A stretch of DNA of 64,000 nt from Lepturacanthus savala (GCA_030544235.1 CM060478.1:6873727-6937726), one strand, 5' to 3'. Shown: positions 1 through 13,202, counted from the first letter of the stretch. Made by a program: numbers and translations. The notes: generated by a model not told the origin, from the letters alone.

Positions 1-287
1 TCTCATAAAGTCAGAATATAAAGCTGTGAATCATATGGAAAAGTTTGTCTTTCTTGTTAAGAGTAGTCATGGAGTTCTTTTGAACTGGAGAATGTCCTAA
101 AGGTATATTCAGACTAATAACGTGCATGTTTGCTGTAGGCAGCTTGGATTAAAGCTGCACTAATTTTCATATTGATGTGCAAGTAAACTCAGTTCTGAAC
201 TATGGGGACTGAAGGTGGGGGATGGGCATGGCTGTCTGAGGCATGAGTGACTGACAGTGTGTTAGAGTTGCACTATGATTTAGGATG

Positions 288-805
288 CTTTCACCCAGCT
301 GTCCAAACGGATCTAAAGGTGCTTAGTTTGGTTCGATTTTGTTGGTGTGAAAGCATCAGTCGAGCTCAGGCGCAATAAATCAAGCAGACCGAGACCTCTA
401 AACAAAGGTGGTCTTGGTCCACTTGATTCCCTCTGATCCCTCTGGTGAGAACACAGACGCGGGTCCAAACGAGGGGCTGCTAATTATTTCACAGCTACCT
501 TGTGGGTCTTTGGAACAATGTCCGTCCCACATGACCTCATTTGTGAAAGTCTTCTCTGCCCGAAACGATCATCTATGCGTCTTCAGGCGACGCCAGTGCA
601 TCTGCATATTGTTCTCCAGATGCAGCCATGTATCATGTTGGAATTGTGTATTTTTGCCAAAACCTGCCAATAAAGAGGATGTAATACAAGAAGATAACAG
701 GTAGTAGCATAATGAGCCAGAACTGGCGCTTGTTTTTACCAGGAGACAATCGTTGATGAAACCTCAATCGGACCAATTTTGGTTCATATGAAGGTGTGAA
801 AGCTG
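288..805. repeat. Old DNA-transposon relic with GTGTGAAAGC ends
   Basis: The block holds the phrases tttggttcgattttgttggt followed by gtgtgaaagc near 330-353, and ggaccaattttggttcatat followed by gaaggtgtgaaagc near 770-805. Repeats with this GGTTCG...GTGTGAAAGC pattern are very common in teleost genomes. It is recognised from memory of the family, not by search. The open frame at 408-704 falls inside it and is not a gene. Confidence 0.45.
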
Positions 806-1054
806 ACCACGCTGGAGTCTATATGCTAATTAGTAACAATTTTATTGCCTGGTGCAGACCAAATTATCAAACTAGTGGTGTTAAAGAGCCCTTACTGTTT
901 TAAAACCAGATTTAACCAGCTGATATGTGCCCAGAACAGACCGCTTTGAGACTAAAGAGTTATTTGCAGTACTTTTTCAACACATAAAGCATCTATTTTG
1001 ATCAATTTTGTGTCATTATCAACAGTTAACACCAGCATTGATGTGTTTCATCAT

Positions 1055-1180
1055 GGTACAGCAGGCGTCTTTGTTCTAACCAAGTAGTTCCACACCTGAT
1101 TCTACTAATCAACCACTAGAGCCCTTGCTAAGGACCTTCATTAGTAGAGTAGGACCAAGGTTGGATACCAATCCAGTACA
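1055..1180. repeat. MITE copy (same family as 39478-39692)
   Basis: It contains gattctactaatcaaccact and gcccttgctaaggaccttca then ttagtagag, a teleost interspersed repeat with internal palindromic symmetry around CTACTAAT/ATTAGTAG. The copy at 39478-39692 shares these phrases in diverged form (gattctactaatgaagatcc, ttagcaagagctccagtggt), which supports one family. Confidence 0.55.
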
Positions 1181-3628
1181 GTTCATAGCTCATGATTAAG
1201 AGTTTATTAGCCTACCTCTTTAATAATGGGTTAAAACTCTATGCATAATGTAACCCCTGAAAAGTACTCTGCAGTACTACCAAATGACAGGCAGGCAATG
1301 TTAGCTGGTGAACATAGTTTCAGAGGCTTCACATGCACAGATACAAGAGGATAAAGGAGAGAAACTGGGGGAAGTAACACGAAGAAGTGGAGTTCCTGGG
1401 TCCTGGGTGAATTACTACGTGCTGGAAAAACACTAAAGCAAAGTTTGCTAATCCGTTTTTTGTGCAAATTTGACCAACGGAGAACATAAGAGGGATACAT
1501 CATGCACTGATGTGGTGTGGAAATGTGAACTTAATAAGTTGTGTCCTGAAATGTGGTAGGAAATATGAGATTGGCTCAGTGTTCGCGGAGAGCCTCTGCA
1601 CATTTCCAAATGTTTAAATAAACATGAAGCATATGCCACAGTTGCAACTGTTTGGCAAGACACGGAGTGACAAAAGCAATAGGAACACTTCATTGTTTTC
1701 ACTGCCGCTTTGGAAATATCTGGACACGTTTGAGGCAGCGTAAACGACGCTGTGACTTTCATTGAAAAAACCAAAAAGACCAAATCTGCAATGGTCTTTC
1801 CCCGATATTCCCTCACATTTCTCCAAACGTGGTTCTCGAGCATCTGCGCGAGTTCGAATCGGCATTAAATTTTAAACAACCGCCGCTTTCTTGCGAATAT
1901 TTCACAAGTAAACACATCAAGAAGCGACGGGGACGCTTGACTCCCTGCAGTCACTGTTCCAGATGCTTCTCACGATCGCCGTCCATTGTTGTTGAGACAT
2001 CTGCATTCTGGAGTCCGCATAAGACGTTGCGGCCGAATTCCCGCCGGACTTTTCTTTAAAGTTGGCCTTTCTTTTGTCACGTCACGCCGCGAGGAGTCAT
2101 TGTGTTGACAGTTCGGGGATGATGACATACTCTGAAGGAAAAGTGCCACTTCTCCTCCGAAACAACATGGTACACGGATTCCAAAGCGGCGGAATATCTT
2201 CGGAGGGATCGGCCTCAAACTGAATACATTCCCTCAGCTATCAAGACATGAAAACTGCTCTTAGTGAGTCTTGATAAAACAATATCAGTACACGGTGATG
2301 CAACTCGCCAGGGAGTTTTGAAACTACGCTAGGCTTCATCTGCTCAATGAAAATTTCATCAGCAGGCATCTTTTTTCAGGCCGGGACGATGGGGGCAAGT
2401 CTGAACCAAACCGGGTTGCGTGTTGCGTCGTAGAGGCAGATTACACAAGCAGCGACCGGCGGCTCGCTGTAATTATGTTTAAAAAAAGCAACAAGAAAAC
2501 AAAAACCACTGTATTACAGCCGCCGGCGAGAATTTAAACGCATGTAAGGTCAAGACTCAATGTTGGATTCTCCTCTGAAACGTTAACGGCCTTAAAGTTG
2601 TATGATTTTTAAACCCTGCTGCTATCTATCGAAATATCTTTTGAGTCGGCATTAAAAGTTGATTCTGCGCCGGGACTCCTGACTCCTGACAGGTGGATTG
2701 TAAGGTTATCGCTGCTGCTCGGAGAACAGGCGCCTGATAAATTATCAAACACATCTGCACTCTGCGGCTTGCTTCTCTTCCTATCTCTTCCGAACACCCC
2801 CAGAACTCCTAAAAGTCGGGTCACAACCCCTTGGGGTTCTAGATTTTCCCATTACCCAACATTTCTTTTTTAAACAAGGGCCGGAATATATTTTTATTAA
2901 GGACAGGATTTTTGTTTCCACTCCTCGAACTGTTACCCCGCTGCTTAAAACTGCTCTTTCCTGCTCAATTAAAGGTAAAAGTGACTCCTCTCTTTTTTTA
3001 TTTTTAAAATACGGATTCCCACATCAGCATCGCTGCCGCTGACTCCGCTGTGACTGGCTCCGTGTCCTCATTTCTCAGCATTAAGATCTACACGCAGCTG
3101 CCATCGTTTGTCCTAAAAACACCATACATTTTTCAGCAATCCAATATGATCTCTGTCTCTCCCTGTAAAGGTAGACCGGGCTAATGAAATATAAATGTGC
3201 CCTCGCTTTGGCTCTCATTTTAGGCATCCGGCTACAACAGCCGGGGTTCTGACAGTCTCCTGTAGGAAGTGGTCGGGGCAGTCAATGGGGATGTTGGACA
3301 CACACATCCACTTCCTTTATAAATGGGGGGTTTTTGGATCCGCACGTCGCTCCCAGGCATATCTGACCCTTTCTTTGTGAAAGAGATTTGTCTTTTTCAG
3401 ACATTAGGTCCCAACAGTGAGGTGATGAGTCTGTTTTTAGACTGCGCTCCACTGAAATCAAGACGATGCTATTTAACGGGAGAGAGAATGACTAAAGCGC
3501 GGCAGTGTGCATATGCTTATTAGCAAGGGTTCAACTGAAAATGGGATATGAATCACTTTTTAATTATAGGCTTCCTCTAATAAACACTGTCCCATGTTTC
3601 AACAACACTCCATCCACGGAAACTCTCT

Positions 3629-4023
3629 TAAAGGTTCTATATGTAACAATTTAAGAAACTCATTTTATTGTGAAATTCCAATGAGTATTTAAAAATCCCA
3701 TTAGCAACTAATCGCTTAATCCCATATGATCAAGGTAGACATAGGATGCTTTTTTCCGCAATAATTAGGTTCTGCGCATCCATGACAGCGACTTCCACTA
3801 CTTCCTCTGTGATCGATTGGACCGATTAAGGATGGAGACGATAATATGACAAGAAGCAACCCACTTTTGGCTATTTTCTTATTGGATATGTAAGCTAATA
3901 TTTAGTTGTATTTAGCTTTGGTGTCAGTATGCATTATTTGCACTCAGTATGTTGTTCTAGCCTTTATCCCTTTTCGTTTGTTCACACACTAAGCTAACTA
4001 AAAGTTACATATAGAACCTTTAA
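3629..4023. mobile_element. 395-bp MITE with perfect 20-bp terminal inverted repeats
   Basis: TTAAAGGTTCTATATGTAAC at 3629-3648 is matched exactly in inverted orientation at 4004-4023. The outermost four bases are TTAA on both sides, so the target duplication could be TTAA (piggyBac-like) or TA with TAAAGG termini. The interior is AT-rich and non-coding, so it is non-autonomous. The perfect ends suggest a fairly young copy. Confidence 0.75.
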
Positions 4024-4069
4024 AATGAGCCGCCAGGACTTCGGTGAAGTTGTGATGTCACATCCACAG

Positions 4070-4690
4070 TCACCTCCAGTATTGGGACAAATGTCAAACT
4101 GAACTAGTTTCTTCATAGTTCATTATTGTTTAGAGTTAATAGTTCATTCATAGTTCCAAAAAGGTTTATAGTTCTTTTTTGTCAATATGTTCCTGTGAGC
4201 TATTATTCTTCAATATCCAAAGCCCATATAGACCACAGACAGCAATTACTATAGTTTTAACAATGAAACTGTGTTAGATTTCATCTTCATATCAAATTTT
4301 CAATCCTTATCCAACCAGTTCTTTTAGATTTCATATGACTAATCCGTGTTGCGCCAACCTTTTACAGTCGCCTCCATTCTGCTTTTTTGTTTAGTTTTGT
4401 TTCAGTGAGGCATGCGGCGATGCCATGCTGGTGGCTAGTGCTGTTGCCAGATTAAATGTTTTTCTGCTAAATATTAAGGGCTGTGTTTAGCCAGGTTTCA
4501 CAACTGGAACGCTAAAGAAATCTGGCACCTTATTGGACAAGATTAAATAGACCGTACCTACCATTCACAGACACCAGAATGAACACGGTTCATTCATCAG
4601 GCAGTAATGTAAGCAGTAAAGTTCATGTCTTCCCAAAATATGAACGAGTTCATGAACTATCATTCACTGGTCACAGCCCTCCCCTAGCCA
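4070..4690. repeat. Interspersed repeat with GAACTAGTTC / GTTCATGAAC motifs
   Basis: Repeated phrases (gaactagtttcttcatagtt, catagttcattattg, ggttcattcatcaggc, acgagttcatgaactatc) recall a common teleost element built on GTTCATGAAC. Boundaries are vague and the copy is diverged. No coding frame is credible here. Confidence 0.35.
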
Positions 4691-4959
4691 ACCAATCAGA
4701 GAGGATCCTTATTATTAAGGTAGATGTGAAACTATATTTAGATTATATTTTACTTCTTAAAATCACACAACTTCAAACTAAACCCATGAAAATTGTCAAA
4801 TATGGGACCTTTAATATCGTTATTTATACAACAAATAAGATATGTATAATAACGTAGCCCAACAGAGTGTGCAGGTGCAGCAAGGAATAATAAATAGGCG
4901 TCACCTGGCCGCTGAGATATGACCTCCACGCAAAGAATAATCATAAGCTCGCGTGAGCG

Positions 4960-5109
4960 GCAGCGAGGAGATGCTTATAGTGATGCTTCAGTTCCAGGCT
5001 GCGGCTGCGGAGCATCAGGAGCGGAGCGTCAGGAGCGCAGCACCTTTCCTGATCCTCTGACGCCTCCCGGCTCCTCCCCGCCTCCTCCAGCCTGATAACG
5101 CAAAGACAC

Positions 5110-5164
<55 letters not shown>

Positions 5165-5539
5165 CGCGTCTCCGCACTCACGCGCTCGCACGCACAGGCT
5201 CGTCTGCGTGAAGCAGAAGGACGGGAGTCGAGTTCTTCACTTTGGGAAAAAAAGAAAAAGAAAAAACCCACGGAGTCCGTTCCCCCTCCTGGTGTCTGCT
5301 TTCTAATGAATCAGTGATGAGAGTGGCCGAGAGGAGAGACGGACGCTTTTCTTCTTCTTCTTCTTCTTCTTCATCATCTCCTTCATCTTCCTCTATGTGG
5401 ACCGGCGGTGCGCAAAAGTGCGCTCCGTGGTTCAGCGTCCTCGTCCTCTTCATCACCGGCTCCTGAGATCAAACCGAACCCGAGAGGCGCGTTGAGATCC
5501 TCGGCCGAGCATCTCCTCTCCCGCCACCCCCCATGCGAG
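4960..5539 (+). promoter_or_regulatory. hs3st1: Candidate hs3st1 promoter and non-coding first exon
   Basis: This is a locally GC-rich, CpG-containing block in AT-rich surroundings, with a 51-nt CT repeat at 5112-5162, a TCT/TCA-rich run near 5350-5395, and a plausible splice donor (gcgag then gtaacc, GT at 5540-5541). No TATA box is obvious. It is the best match upstream of the coding exon for a promoter with an untranslated first exon, which would imply an intron of about 23 kb. The link is inferred from position and composition only. Short open frames here (for example 5178-5456 on the - strand) are low-complexity shadows. Confidence 0.4.
5112..5162. repeat. (CT)n microsatellite
   Basis: An uninterrupted 51-nt CT/GA tract in the GC-rich candidate promoter block of hs3st1. 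Such tracts near start sites can form triplex DNA or bind GAGA-type factors. It creates spurious RERERE/SLSLSL frames. Confidence 0.95.
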
Positions 5540-8500
5540 GTAACCCGATTTTCTTTCTTTCTTTTTTTTTTTAATTCCTACTTTGCCTGTGTGTGTGTGT
5601 GGGGGGGGAAATAAAAAAAATAACCCGCCCCTGAGCGGACGCCGCGGATCACACAGACACACGCGCGCCGACAGGGAAAAAAAGATGTTTTCTTATGCTT
5701 TTGAATTCACGGGCGATTAATCTGATCAATTATGAAAGCCGAACGAATCCGGCGTCGCCCTCGCGGCCGGCGGTCTCTGTGACATTTCGAACCACCATTC
5801 GTGTGGAATGTTGTCTCCTTTCTCTGCCCGCGGTTATAATTTAAACTCAACTAACATTATCGAGCAAACTGATTTAAAAAAAAAAAAACGCCACATAGAA
5901 TAAAATGAGCTTTTATCAGCACCTGGGTGACTAGTCCTCCTAGATCCTCAGGGCTGTGGCATACAGAAAACCTATTTAACATTCAACACCTTTTTATGCT
6001 TTAAAACTTTTGTGGGATTTTTTTTGGAGTTGTGGAGTTTAAACAGTGCAGAACACTGGATGCAATCTCACAGCAGCATTCCTCTATACTCGAGTGAATC
6101 ACAGCTTATTGTCTCGACACAAGTGCAACTAATGGTAATTGCTACTCTCCTGTGTTTCTCGGTGAAACGCAGCCCTGCTTCTCCCTTCAGCCTTCGCTTC
6201 CCTTTATATCTGGACCTGCCTATAGTGAACCCCCCCCCCCCCCCCCCCCTCAGCCTTTACCAGCACAGGATGCACATGGCCACAGGCTGTGCAATTCACC
6301 TTTAATTATGAGCATGTGGGTGTTGGCTTATGCTGCTACTGTAGCTGCAGGGGTACCTCTCAGAGGCGCTGGAATGGGATCTGTGATGAAATTCAAATGA
6401 AACGGTGTTTTTTTTTTTTTTCCCTCCCAGGTCCTCGCCACATGGCTAAAGGTTGCCTGTAAGTGTTGGTATTTTAAGACGGCGTCCTCCTCCGGTCTCC
6501 ACCCATCAGCCGCTAATGCACCTGAACTCGGGAAGGTGTTAATGTTCTCGCAATTACTACGCGAGTGTATAGACTGGTCGTTCCACTGAGAGGGGACGGG
6601 TGTTAACAGTAGAGCTGCACGTCCCTGTGTGGCCGCATGCTGCACTTTGGCAGCTTTTACTCAATTTAATAACATTTTTGTGCAAGGTTTTTTTTAAATA
6701 AATGTTCCTTCTCATGTGTTAAAAGTAATGCAAAAATAAGTAACTGCGATTATAATGGAAGAATAAGAGCTGTTCTAGCAAGAGCATGTTGCAAAAGCAG
6801 CATACAGATTGACAAAGGGCAAAAGGTCAACATGAAAGGGGGGTCGCCCTCGTTATTTTCATACCCCACTAATCAACATGAATGGGCGCCTGTTTCTGTG
6901 GCTTAACTGGGACGCATGTTTGCTTTGCTTTAGTAGAAGTGATGTTGGAGAGCAGGCGGCCGGGCTGTGGATGCTCTGTGGTTGTTTTTTTCTTTTTTTT
7001 TCTTGACATTAAGTGTTTATGAGTCCCGTTGTAAATCCGCCGGCGGTGCGGGGAGGTGTTATGATTTCTAATCCCTCGAAGAAAACTCAAGGTGTCTCGG
7101 TGATGTACGACTGCACACACATACAGGGTCATAGGATGTTACTCCGTAATGGGGGGGGGTTCATGTGGGGAGGATGGGGAGAGCAGCAGCAGGAGGAGGA
7201 GGAATGGAGAGAAATCCTTCTTGTCGTACAATTTCCTGTTATTCTGTTTTTTTTTTTTTTTTCCTTTCGTTTGATGGAGTTTATCCAGTTGGCTCCGCTC
7301 AAGCAAAGAGAGCGGGCGGGGGGAGGGGGAGGGGGAGAGGGGAGGGGGGTGTAACAAAAGAACAACAAAACAAAAAGTGCATTCTCCTTTTTTTTTTTTT
7401 CCTTTTTCCTCAAATCTTCCTGATCTAGATCAATTGGAAACGGTGAGAGAGAGAGAGACAGAGAGAGAGCGGGATTCATATTTGATGAGGTTGTGTTTGC
7501 TGAAGTGAGGGATGAAAACTATTAACTGAGGCGTGCAGGGGTATTTGTTAAAAATGCAAATGAATTCAGTGGAGTTTTTGTGCGGTTGCAGCGGAAGGAG
7601 GATAAAAGAGTTATCATGAAAGAACCAGCCTTTTTTTTTTCTTTTTTTTTTTTTGCTGTAAAATATGCCCAGTGCAATCCCAAGGCCTTCATTTCCTAGT
7701 CAAAGTGAACTGAACCGAAATTTAAAAATCAGCCTTTGTTAGGAAATTAGAAGGCCGCTTCATGTCTTTGTTGTTTGTTTTTGACTTGTGTGCTCATCCG
7801 ATTGAAACGTTATCACAAAGCGGTTTATTAATGTGAATTTTGTATCTGGCGTTGTTGATGCTAGTGATATTTGTGTGGCAGATTCCTTTAATTTCTCATT
7901 GAGAATATAATATAACCAGCCAAGACCCATGTTGTTAGCTGTTGCTTAGCATTATCTGTGATCTGAGCTCCTTCTACAATACTCTCTGTACATTATTTGC
8001 TGTGTGTGTCTGGACTCATGAACAGGAGGTTTAGATCTCCCCTGGTCATTTGCCATCACCAACAACTGAGCTGATTAATGCAGATTTTGGGCAGCCGAGA
8101 TGCTTGAGGCTTATGTTCTCATAAATATGTCCAAAGTGAAGATATTTCACATTTCACTTTCACTTTAATACCCGTTTTCTTGTTAGAAGCAGGCCGCTGA
8201 CGTCAATGGGACAGTTCAAAAGAGCAACGCGAGAACTAAATAAATAAATAAGCACTGAATTCAAGGAGAACTTCATATTAGTGAAATGATCTGTTTATGC
8301 AGCACGACAATTATCTTAAAACAACACGTTCTCGTGATCAATTTCAGAATGTACCGTGTGTTTCGAAGATATGAACGAGTGAGTAACTTTTCAAACAAGA
8401 TGTTGTTCTGAATCTGAAGACTGCATAACCTAACGAGGCCAATTTGCATGGCGAGCATCCCTTTTCGTTGCCATAGCGACCGGGTTCACAAGGACCAGGT

Positions 8501-8785
8501 ATCATTATTTCCCAGACGTGCGGTTAAATAGAAGTTGTCAGCTGTCATGTGCTCCGTGATTGACTTTGATCGCAGCTAATGACCGTTCTGTTGCTCTCGC
8601 GGCTGCAGGACTCCCTTCATTATGCCTCCAGCGGAAAATATGTCTGTGGTTTCAAAAACCCGAACGCCGGCGTGACCTCGGCGGACTTCTTGACTCTTTG
8701 GATATTTACTTTGTCGTGATTAGGTCACCCCAAAAGAACAATCACTCATCCCGCCATTGTGATGGTAATGTCATTCAGAGACTGA

Positions 8786-8817
<32 letters not shown>

Positions 8818-10767
8818 GGCCCGATCCTCTGTCTGCCTCCCCCGTGGACTGATTACTGATCAGACAAGCATTTCATATCAGTCTTGTGGAGGGAAATTAG
8901 AGGATTAGCAACAACTTCATGCTTATTCCCCACGTATCTCCCAGGCTTCCGAATCCAGTGGAAGCCTTTGTTATTTTAAGTAGCTTGGCAATTGAGCGTG
9001 GATGTGAGCTCTAATTCCACCAAGTCTTCGGAGATGTCGCGCGGAAAGAAAGCTGTAGCGTTGGTTTTTTTTTTTTTTTGGTTTGTTTGTTTGGTTTTTT
9101 CGGAGCCGGAGCTACCTCCCCGCTCGCTATTCATGCTCTTTCATGACGTGAAAGTGAGCAACCGAGAGAGAGCGAGGACCAACGAGGCCGGCTGCCAGGA
9201 CCTCTTCACTCCCAGCCTTCCTTCATCCATAATTAATAAGTCACTGTAAGTTACAGTACGGGGGCATAACTAGGCTAATGCCCGGATTTACATATTTGTG
9301 CCAAATTCCATAATTCATGAGTTTGCTCGGCAGGCAAAAGAGCCACCTCGGCCTGTATCCTCGATGGCCGCCGCGTGCGCCAGCAGCAGCAGCGTGGCGT
9401 TAAAAAGCTGTCATCGCCCCAGCGTGTCCTCATCATCAAAGGCCGTTCATGGTTTGAAGTGGGCTTTATTAGAACGCCGCAGATTACGACGTAGGGATCA
9501 GACAACAGGTTTGACAACAGGAAGGGGGGGGAAGTCTTGTAGAAAGCCGCTTTTCCGTGACGCCGCCGTCGTCGGCGAGGGTTACGGCGAAGATTTATCC
9601 CTCCACTTGACGACAGACTAAGCTATTTACTCATTACCCTTGTTCTTCGCCGGCCTCAGACGAGTAGGCGCATGCCAGCCACATCCCTCATTATTGGTGA
9701 TTACATGTCACACACCCTTTTATATTATATATATCACACTCATGTCCTGTCAGTTTTGTCAGATTAATGGCAGCCGTCTCCTCGCAGGGATCACGGCGGA
9801 GCGAGATTTGTTTTGATTCAGATGCCTCTGCTCCGCGGCATGTATCAATTTATTTATGTGTGTGTGTGTGTGAGAGAGAGGCCGGGGAAGGGGAACATAG
9901 CAGATAGTGGTGTAGAGATTTCCACTGACTCTGTGTTTGTGAAATATGTTCCCATCTGTCTGGTGGCCTGAGAGCAGAATATTTAAGGAGTCGATCATAA
10001 TGAACTCATTTCGCTTGAACAGTGTTCTGCATCAAGGCTTTAATTAAAAAAAAAAAGAAAGGAAAAAAAGGCTTTAATGCCGAGCATTGTCCAAGTCGGA
10101 TTATTTTATCGTGTTAAAAAAAAAAAGGTGGCTTCATGGAGGTTCGGCATATCGGAGGGTTTCAGATCAGCTGGTGGGGCCCTCGACGAATAAAGATCAA
10201 GCGTTTGTCATAGTCATCGCTTGACTTTGAAGAAAGTTGAAGCCATTTTCCCCCCCTCTCTCTCTTTTGTCTGTTTCCCTTTTTTTTCTTTTACGCATGA
10301 CCGGTGGCAACTTTTGGAAGGCGGGGCCAGATGAATACTCATGAGAACAAATGTCAGGCCTCGCTCGACCCTCCTGGCCCACGTCCACGCCGCCACCAGA
10401 AGCGACGTTTGACTTTTTTTTGTTTTTTTTTTCAAAGGCAGAAGATCCGAGGTTTGTCTAAATATGAAATGCGATCTTTAGAGACATTGATTAAGGTTAT
10501 TGTGGGAAGGTCAGACACCTAACAGCGGCAGCGCAGACAATCTGTGCTTCGATTTCCAAGTTAAGCACAGACGGATGAAAATAAAATCCTGGTGGTGTCC
10601 TTCACATCAAAATCTTTAGTTCTTGTTAAGCTTTCAGCAGAACTAAGCTGCCGCCGAGGAGCTGATTACCAAAATGCCTAAAGGGTCTTTTACAAGTAAA
10701 TATGCTCTTATCAGTGTATCTGCTTGCACTTATATACAATAAGTCCCTAACAAAGACACATGTTGCA
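5540..10767. other. Presumed first part of hs3st1 intron, no gene seen
   Basis: Mostly unique-looking sequence with homopolymer runs (20 C at 6230-6249; T runs near 6409, 7247, 7628 and 9064), a G-rich run at 7313-7350, and GT repeats at 8789-8816 and about 9857-9871. The open frames are short and low-complexity. The stretch 8100-9700 is high-complexity and could hold regulatory elements, but I cannot show it. Confidence 0.5.
7313..7350 (+). other. G-quadruplex-forming run
   Basis: Successive G runs separated by single A or AGA (cggggggaggg, ggaggggga, gaggggagggggg) satisfy the quadruplex rule on the + strand. It lies in the presumed hs3st1 intron within a longer purine-rich tract. Confidence 0.65.
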
Positions 10768-11086
10768 GCTGATAATGTAATAATGGAAGATAACCTGATA
10801 AATTTGACCTCCTTAAAATGTAATAGGCCAGTGATAATGTAATAAACGCTGAAAGGATAATGTAATAACTTATTTTATCAGCTGGTTATTACAGTATTAG
10901 CCTGGTGAAGAAGAAAAAGTTTGCAAATGTAATAACTGGGTCAATATTAGTTATTACATTAATGGAAAAAAAGTCATTGACTTATCAGTACAGGATTTTT
11001 ATGGGCTAATTATTATGTTATCAACCTATTACATTTTAAAGAGGGCAAATGTATTACATTATCAGCCGTTATTACGTTATTGGGTG

Positions 11087-11088
<2 letters not shown>
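10768..11088. mobile_element. MITE with long inverted repeats and GATAATGTAATA sub-repeats
   Basis: Left end gctgataatgtaataatgg and later ccttaaaatgtaatagg are mirrored at the right by cctattacattttaaagagg and tacattatcagccgttatta. The 12-mer gataatgtaata recurs near 10771, 10834 and 10857, and inverted near 11055. About 320 bp, non-coding. An AC microsatellite (11089-11132) abuts its right end. Confidence 0.65.

Positions 11089-11132
<44 letters not shown>
11089..11132. repeat. (AC)22 microsatellite
   Basis: Uninterrupted AC dinucleotides directly adjoining the right end of the preceding inverted-repeat element. Confidence 0.95.
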
Positions 11133-11134
<2 letters not shown>

Positions 11135-11393
11135 ACTCAGTCATGCTTACTGACAAAGGGTTTAGCAGCTATCTCTGGAGGCAGAGCAGGTAGCTGTCCG
11201 TGGTGCTGAATGAGACTCCGGGTCTTGGTTTTGGGAGGCAGACTGCCCAGAGCGCCGTCTCTCCTTCCCCTCACCTCCAAGGAGAATACTGATCATCTCA
11301 AACTTGAAATTGAACTTTGACATATGCCTCTCCTCTGCCGGGAAGATGTTCTCGCTTTGTTTGGCTTAGAGGCAGCGAGCTGACACAAATGTT

Positions 11394-11900
11394 AAAGGGA
11401 CAGCTCACCTCCAAAAAGCAAAAACGCATATATTTTCCTGTTACCTTACGGCGCTTTATCATCCGTCCGGGTCGTTACATTTGCCGCAGAGATGTCTGCC
11501 TTCTCTTGGATACGGTGGAACTGGATGGCGATTTTTTTTATTTTTGGACTCGTGGTGGCCAAAAATATACATTCTGACAAATTCAACAGCGGCAGCATGT
11601 CTTTCCAAAAATTCATGACCCAATTACTTAAGATGAGCCACAGACTTTGTTGTAAGCAGTTTTATATCCGACTAAAAGCAAACAAAATGAAGAGAAAAAC
11701 ATGTCTTTGACTTGGTATAATATACATGTTAATGCCAAAGACTGAGGTCAGCGTCAGTCTCGGCACCGGCAGGAACCATTTTGTTTCTACTGAACTTCAC
11801 CCACGCGGAACTGAGCGGTGAGCCGGTCGGCGGGCGTAGCTGAATGAAAGAAAATAGTCCCGACTGCTCATGAAACCGCTCACAAAAAGACCTGTGGTTT
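11394..11900. repeat. Teleost interspersed repeat (AAAGGGACAGCTCACC type)
   Basis: It begins aaagggacagctcacctcca and contains gcagagatgtctgccttctc, ggaactggatggcga, aattcaacagcggcagcatg, catgacccaattacttaaga and ccacagactttgttgtaagc. I recognise this ordered set of phrases as a widespread teleost repeat. The open frames at 11317-11577 and 11492-11710 are its translation and not genes. Confidence 0.6.
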
Positions 11901-12189
11901 ATCCTGAGTAACCAGGGTCAGGATTTCAACAACCCAACAATGTCCTCTATTCATCTATTTCTTTGGCTCTTTTGAGCACCAACGAACCTGCAGCCGCGAA
12001 CCTTCTCCAGCTCATGGCCCACTCGAAACTCAGAAAAATGCTCACGGCCAAATAATCTGTCCACAGAGTGCAGAGTAACTTGACTAAATAAACTTTTTTT
12101 TTTTTTTTTAAACTTTAAAATACCAAAAAATATGTGCACATGTATATAATTACATTTTTTTCACACAAAAAATCGGCTTCCTACATAGT

Positions 12190-12320
12190 CACTTACCATT
12201 TATTATAAGTAGGTGGAACTGATTCATTAATCAATTCAATTAATTAATAAATTGTTTGCCTATTTTTTCTTAATTAATACATTATCTAGATTAATCGATC
12301 AAATTAGTTGCAGCCCTGAT
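12190..12320. repeat. Fragment of ATTAATCGAT...GTTGCAGCCCT repeat
   Basis: Runs of attaatcaattcaattaatt end in gattaatcgatcaaattagt then tgcagccctga, the typical terminus of a common fish element whose other end resembles the block at 14319. Only the terminal part is preserved. Confidence 0.5.
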
Positions 12321-13160
12321 ATGAAGGTTGCCTCATCATGAGGTTGAGATGCCATGTAGGTTTTCCAGGGGTCACGTAGCGGACTATTTCTTGGCCTGGT
12401 TTCTGTGGCCTGGAGTGTTCGTCGGTTTCCTGCCAACCGCCCAGACAAGAGCCCAGACTTCACGCCAGGCGAAGCTAACCGTCTCTTGGATGTAGCGTCA
12501 TACTCGACGGGAAGGTACGAGGCCGCTATCGGGCTTCTCTCCCGTCTTTTGGCGAGTGCCATTTCACACATGTCAAACTACTCCTTTGAAAGTAAAAATA
12601 GACAACACGCCTCGACTGCGTGTCAAAAACAAGCGCGACTTTGAAGTTTGTAAAAAGGTTGTACAGTATATTAAAGCGGCGACGTACTGGATGCCATTAC
12701 ACTCCGCTTGGCTTCCTGTTTTGTCAGTGATGCAGAGACGGAGGCTCCGACACTTTTCAGTTAAGCTCAGTGAGTTTACATCGCACAAACTTTCAGATCA
12801 ATTGCTTTTACTGATTCGTTTCTTCTTCTTTAGTTAAACTCATGTATTGTAGTCGGTATGAGTTTAGCAGGCAGAACTCTATAGATACAAACATGGCTGA
12901 AATACACCAAAATACAATGTTTTAATGGGAAAAAAAACTGAACTGAGTCTGCTATAATTTTCTGGGCATAACAAAAAATAATCATAGACTTTTACTGTCT
13001 CCATAATTTAAAGCTTTGTCGCATGCTAGATTAATTCCTTCTTAATTTATTCATTTCCTCTTTTAGATTAGTGTTTTCCCCCTTTTTTCCCCCCACTTCA
13101 TAACATATTTGTAGATTCATTCTAATCTTGTAATTACATCACGTGTTGTTTCAGCAAGTC

Positions 13161-13202
<42 letters not shown>

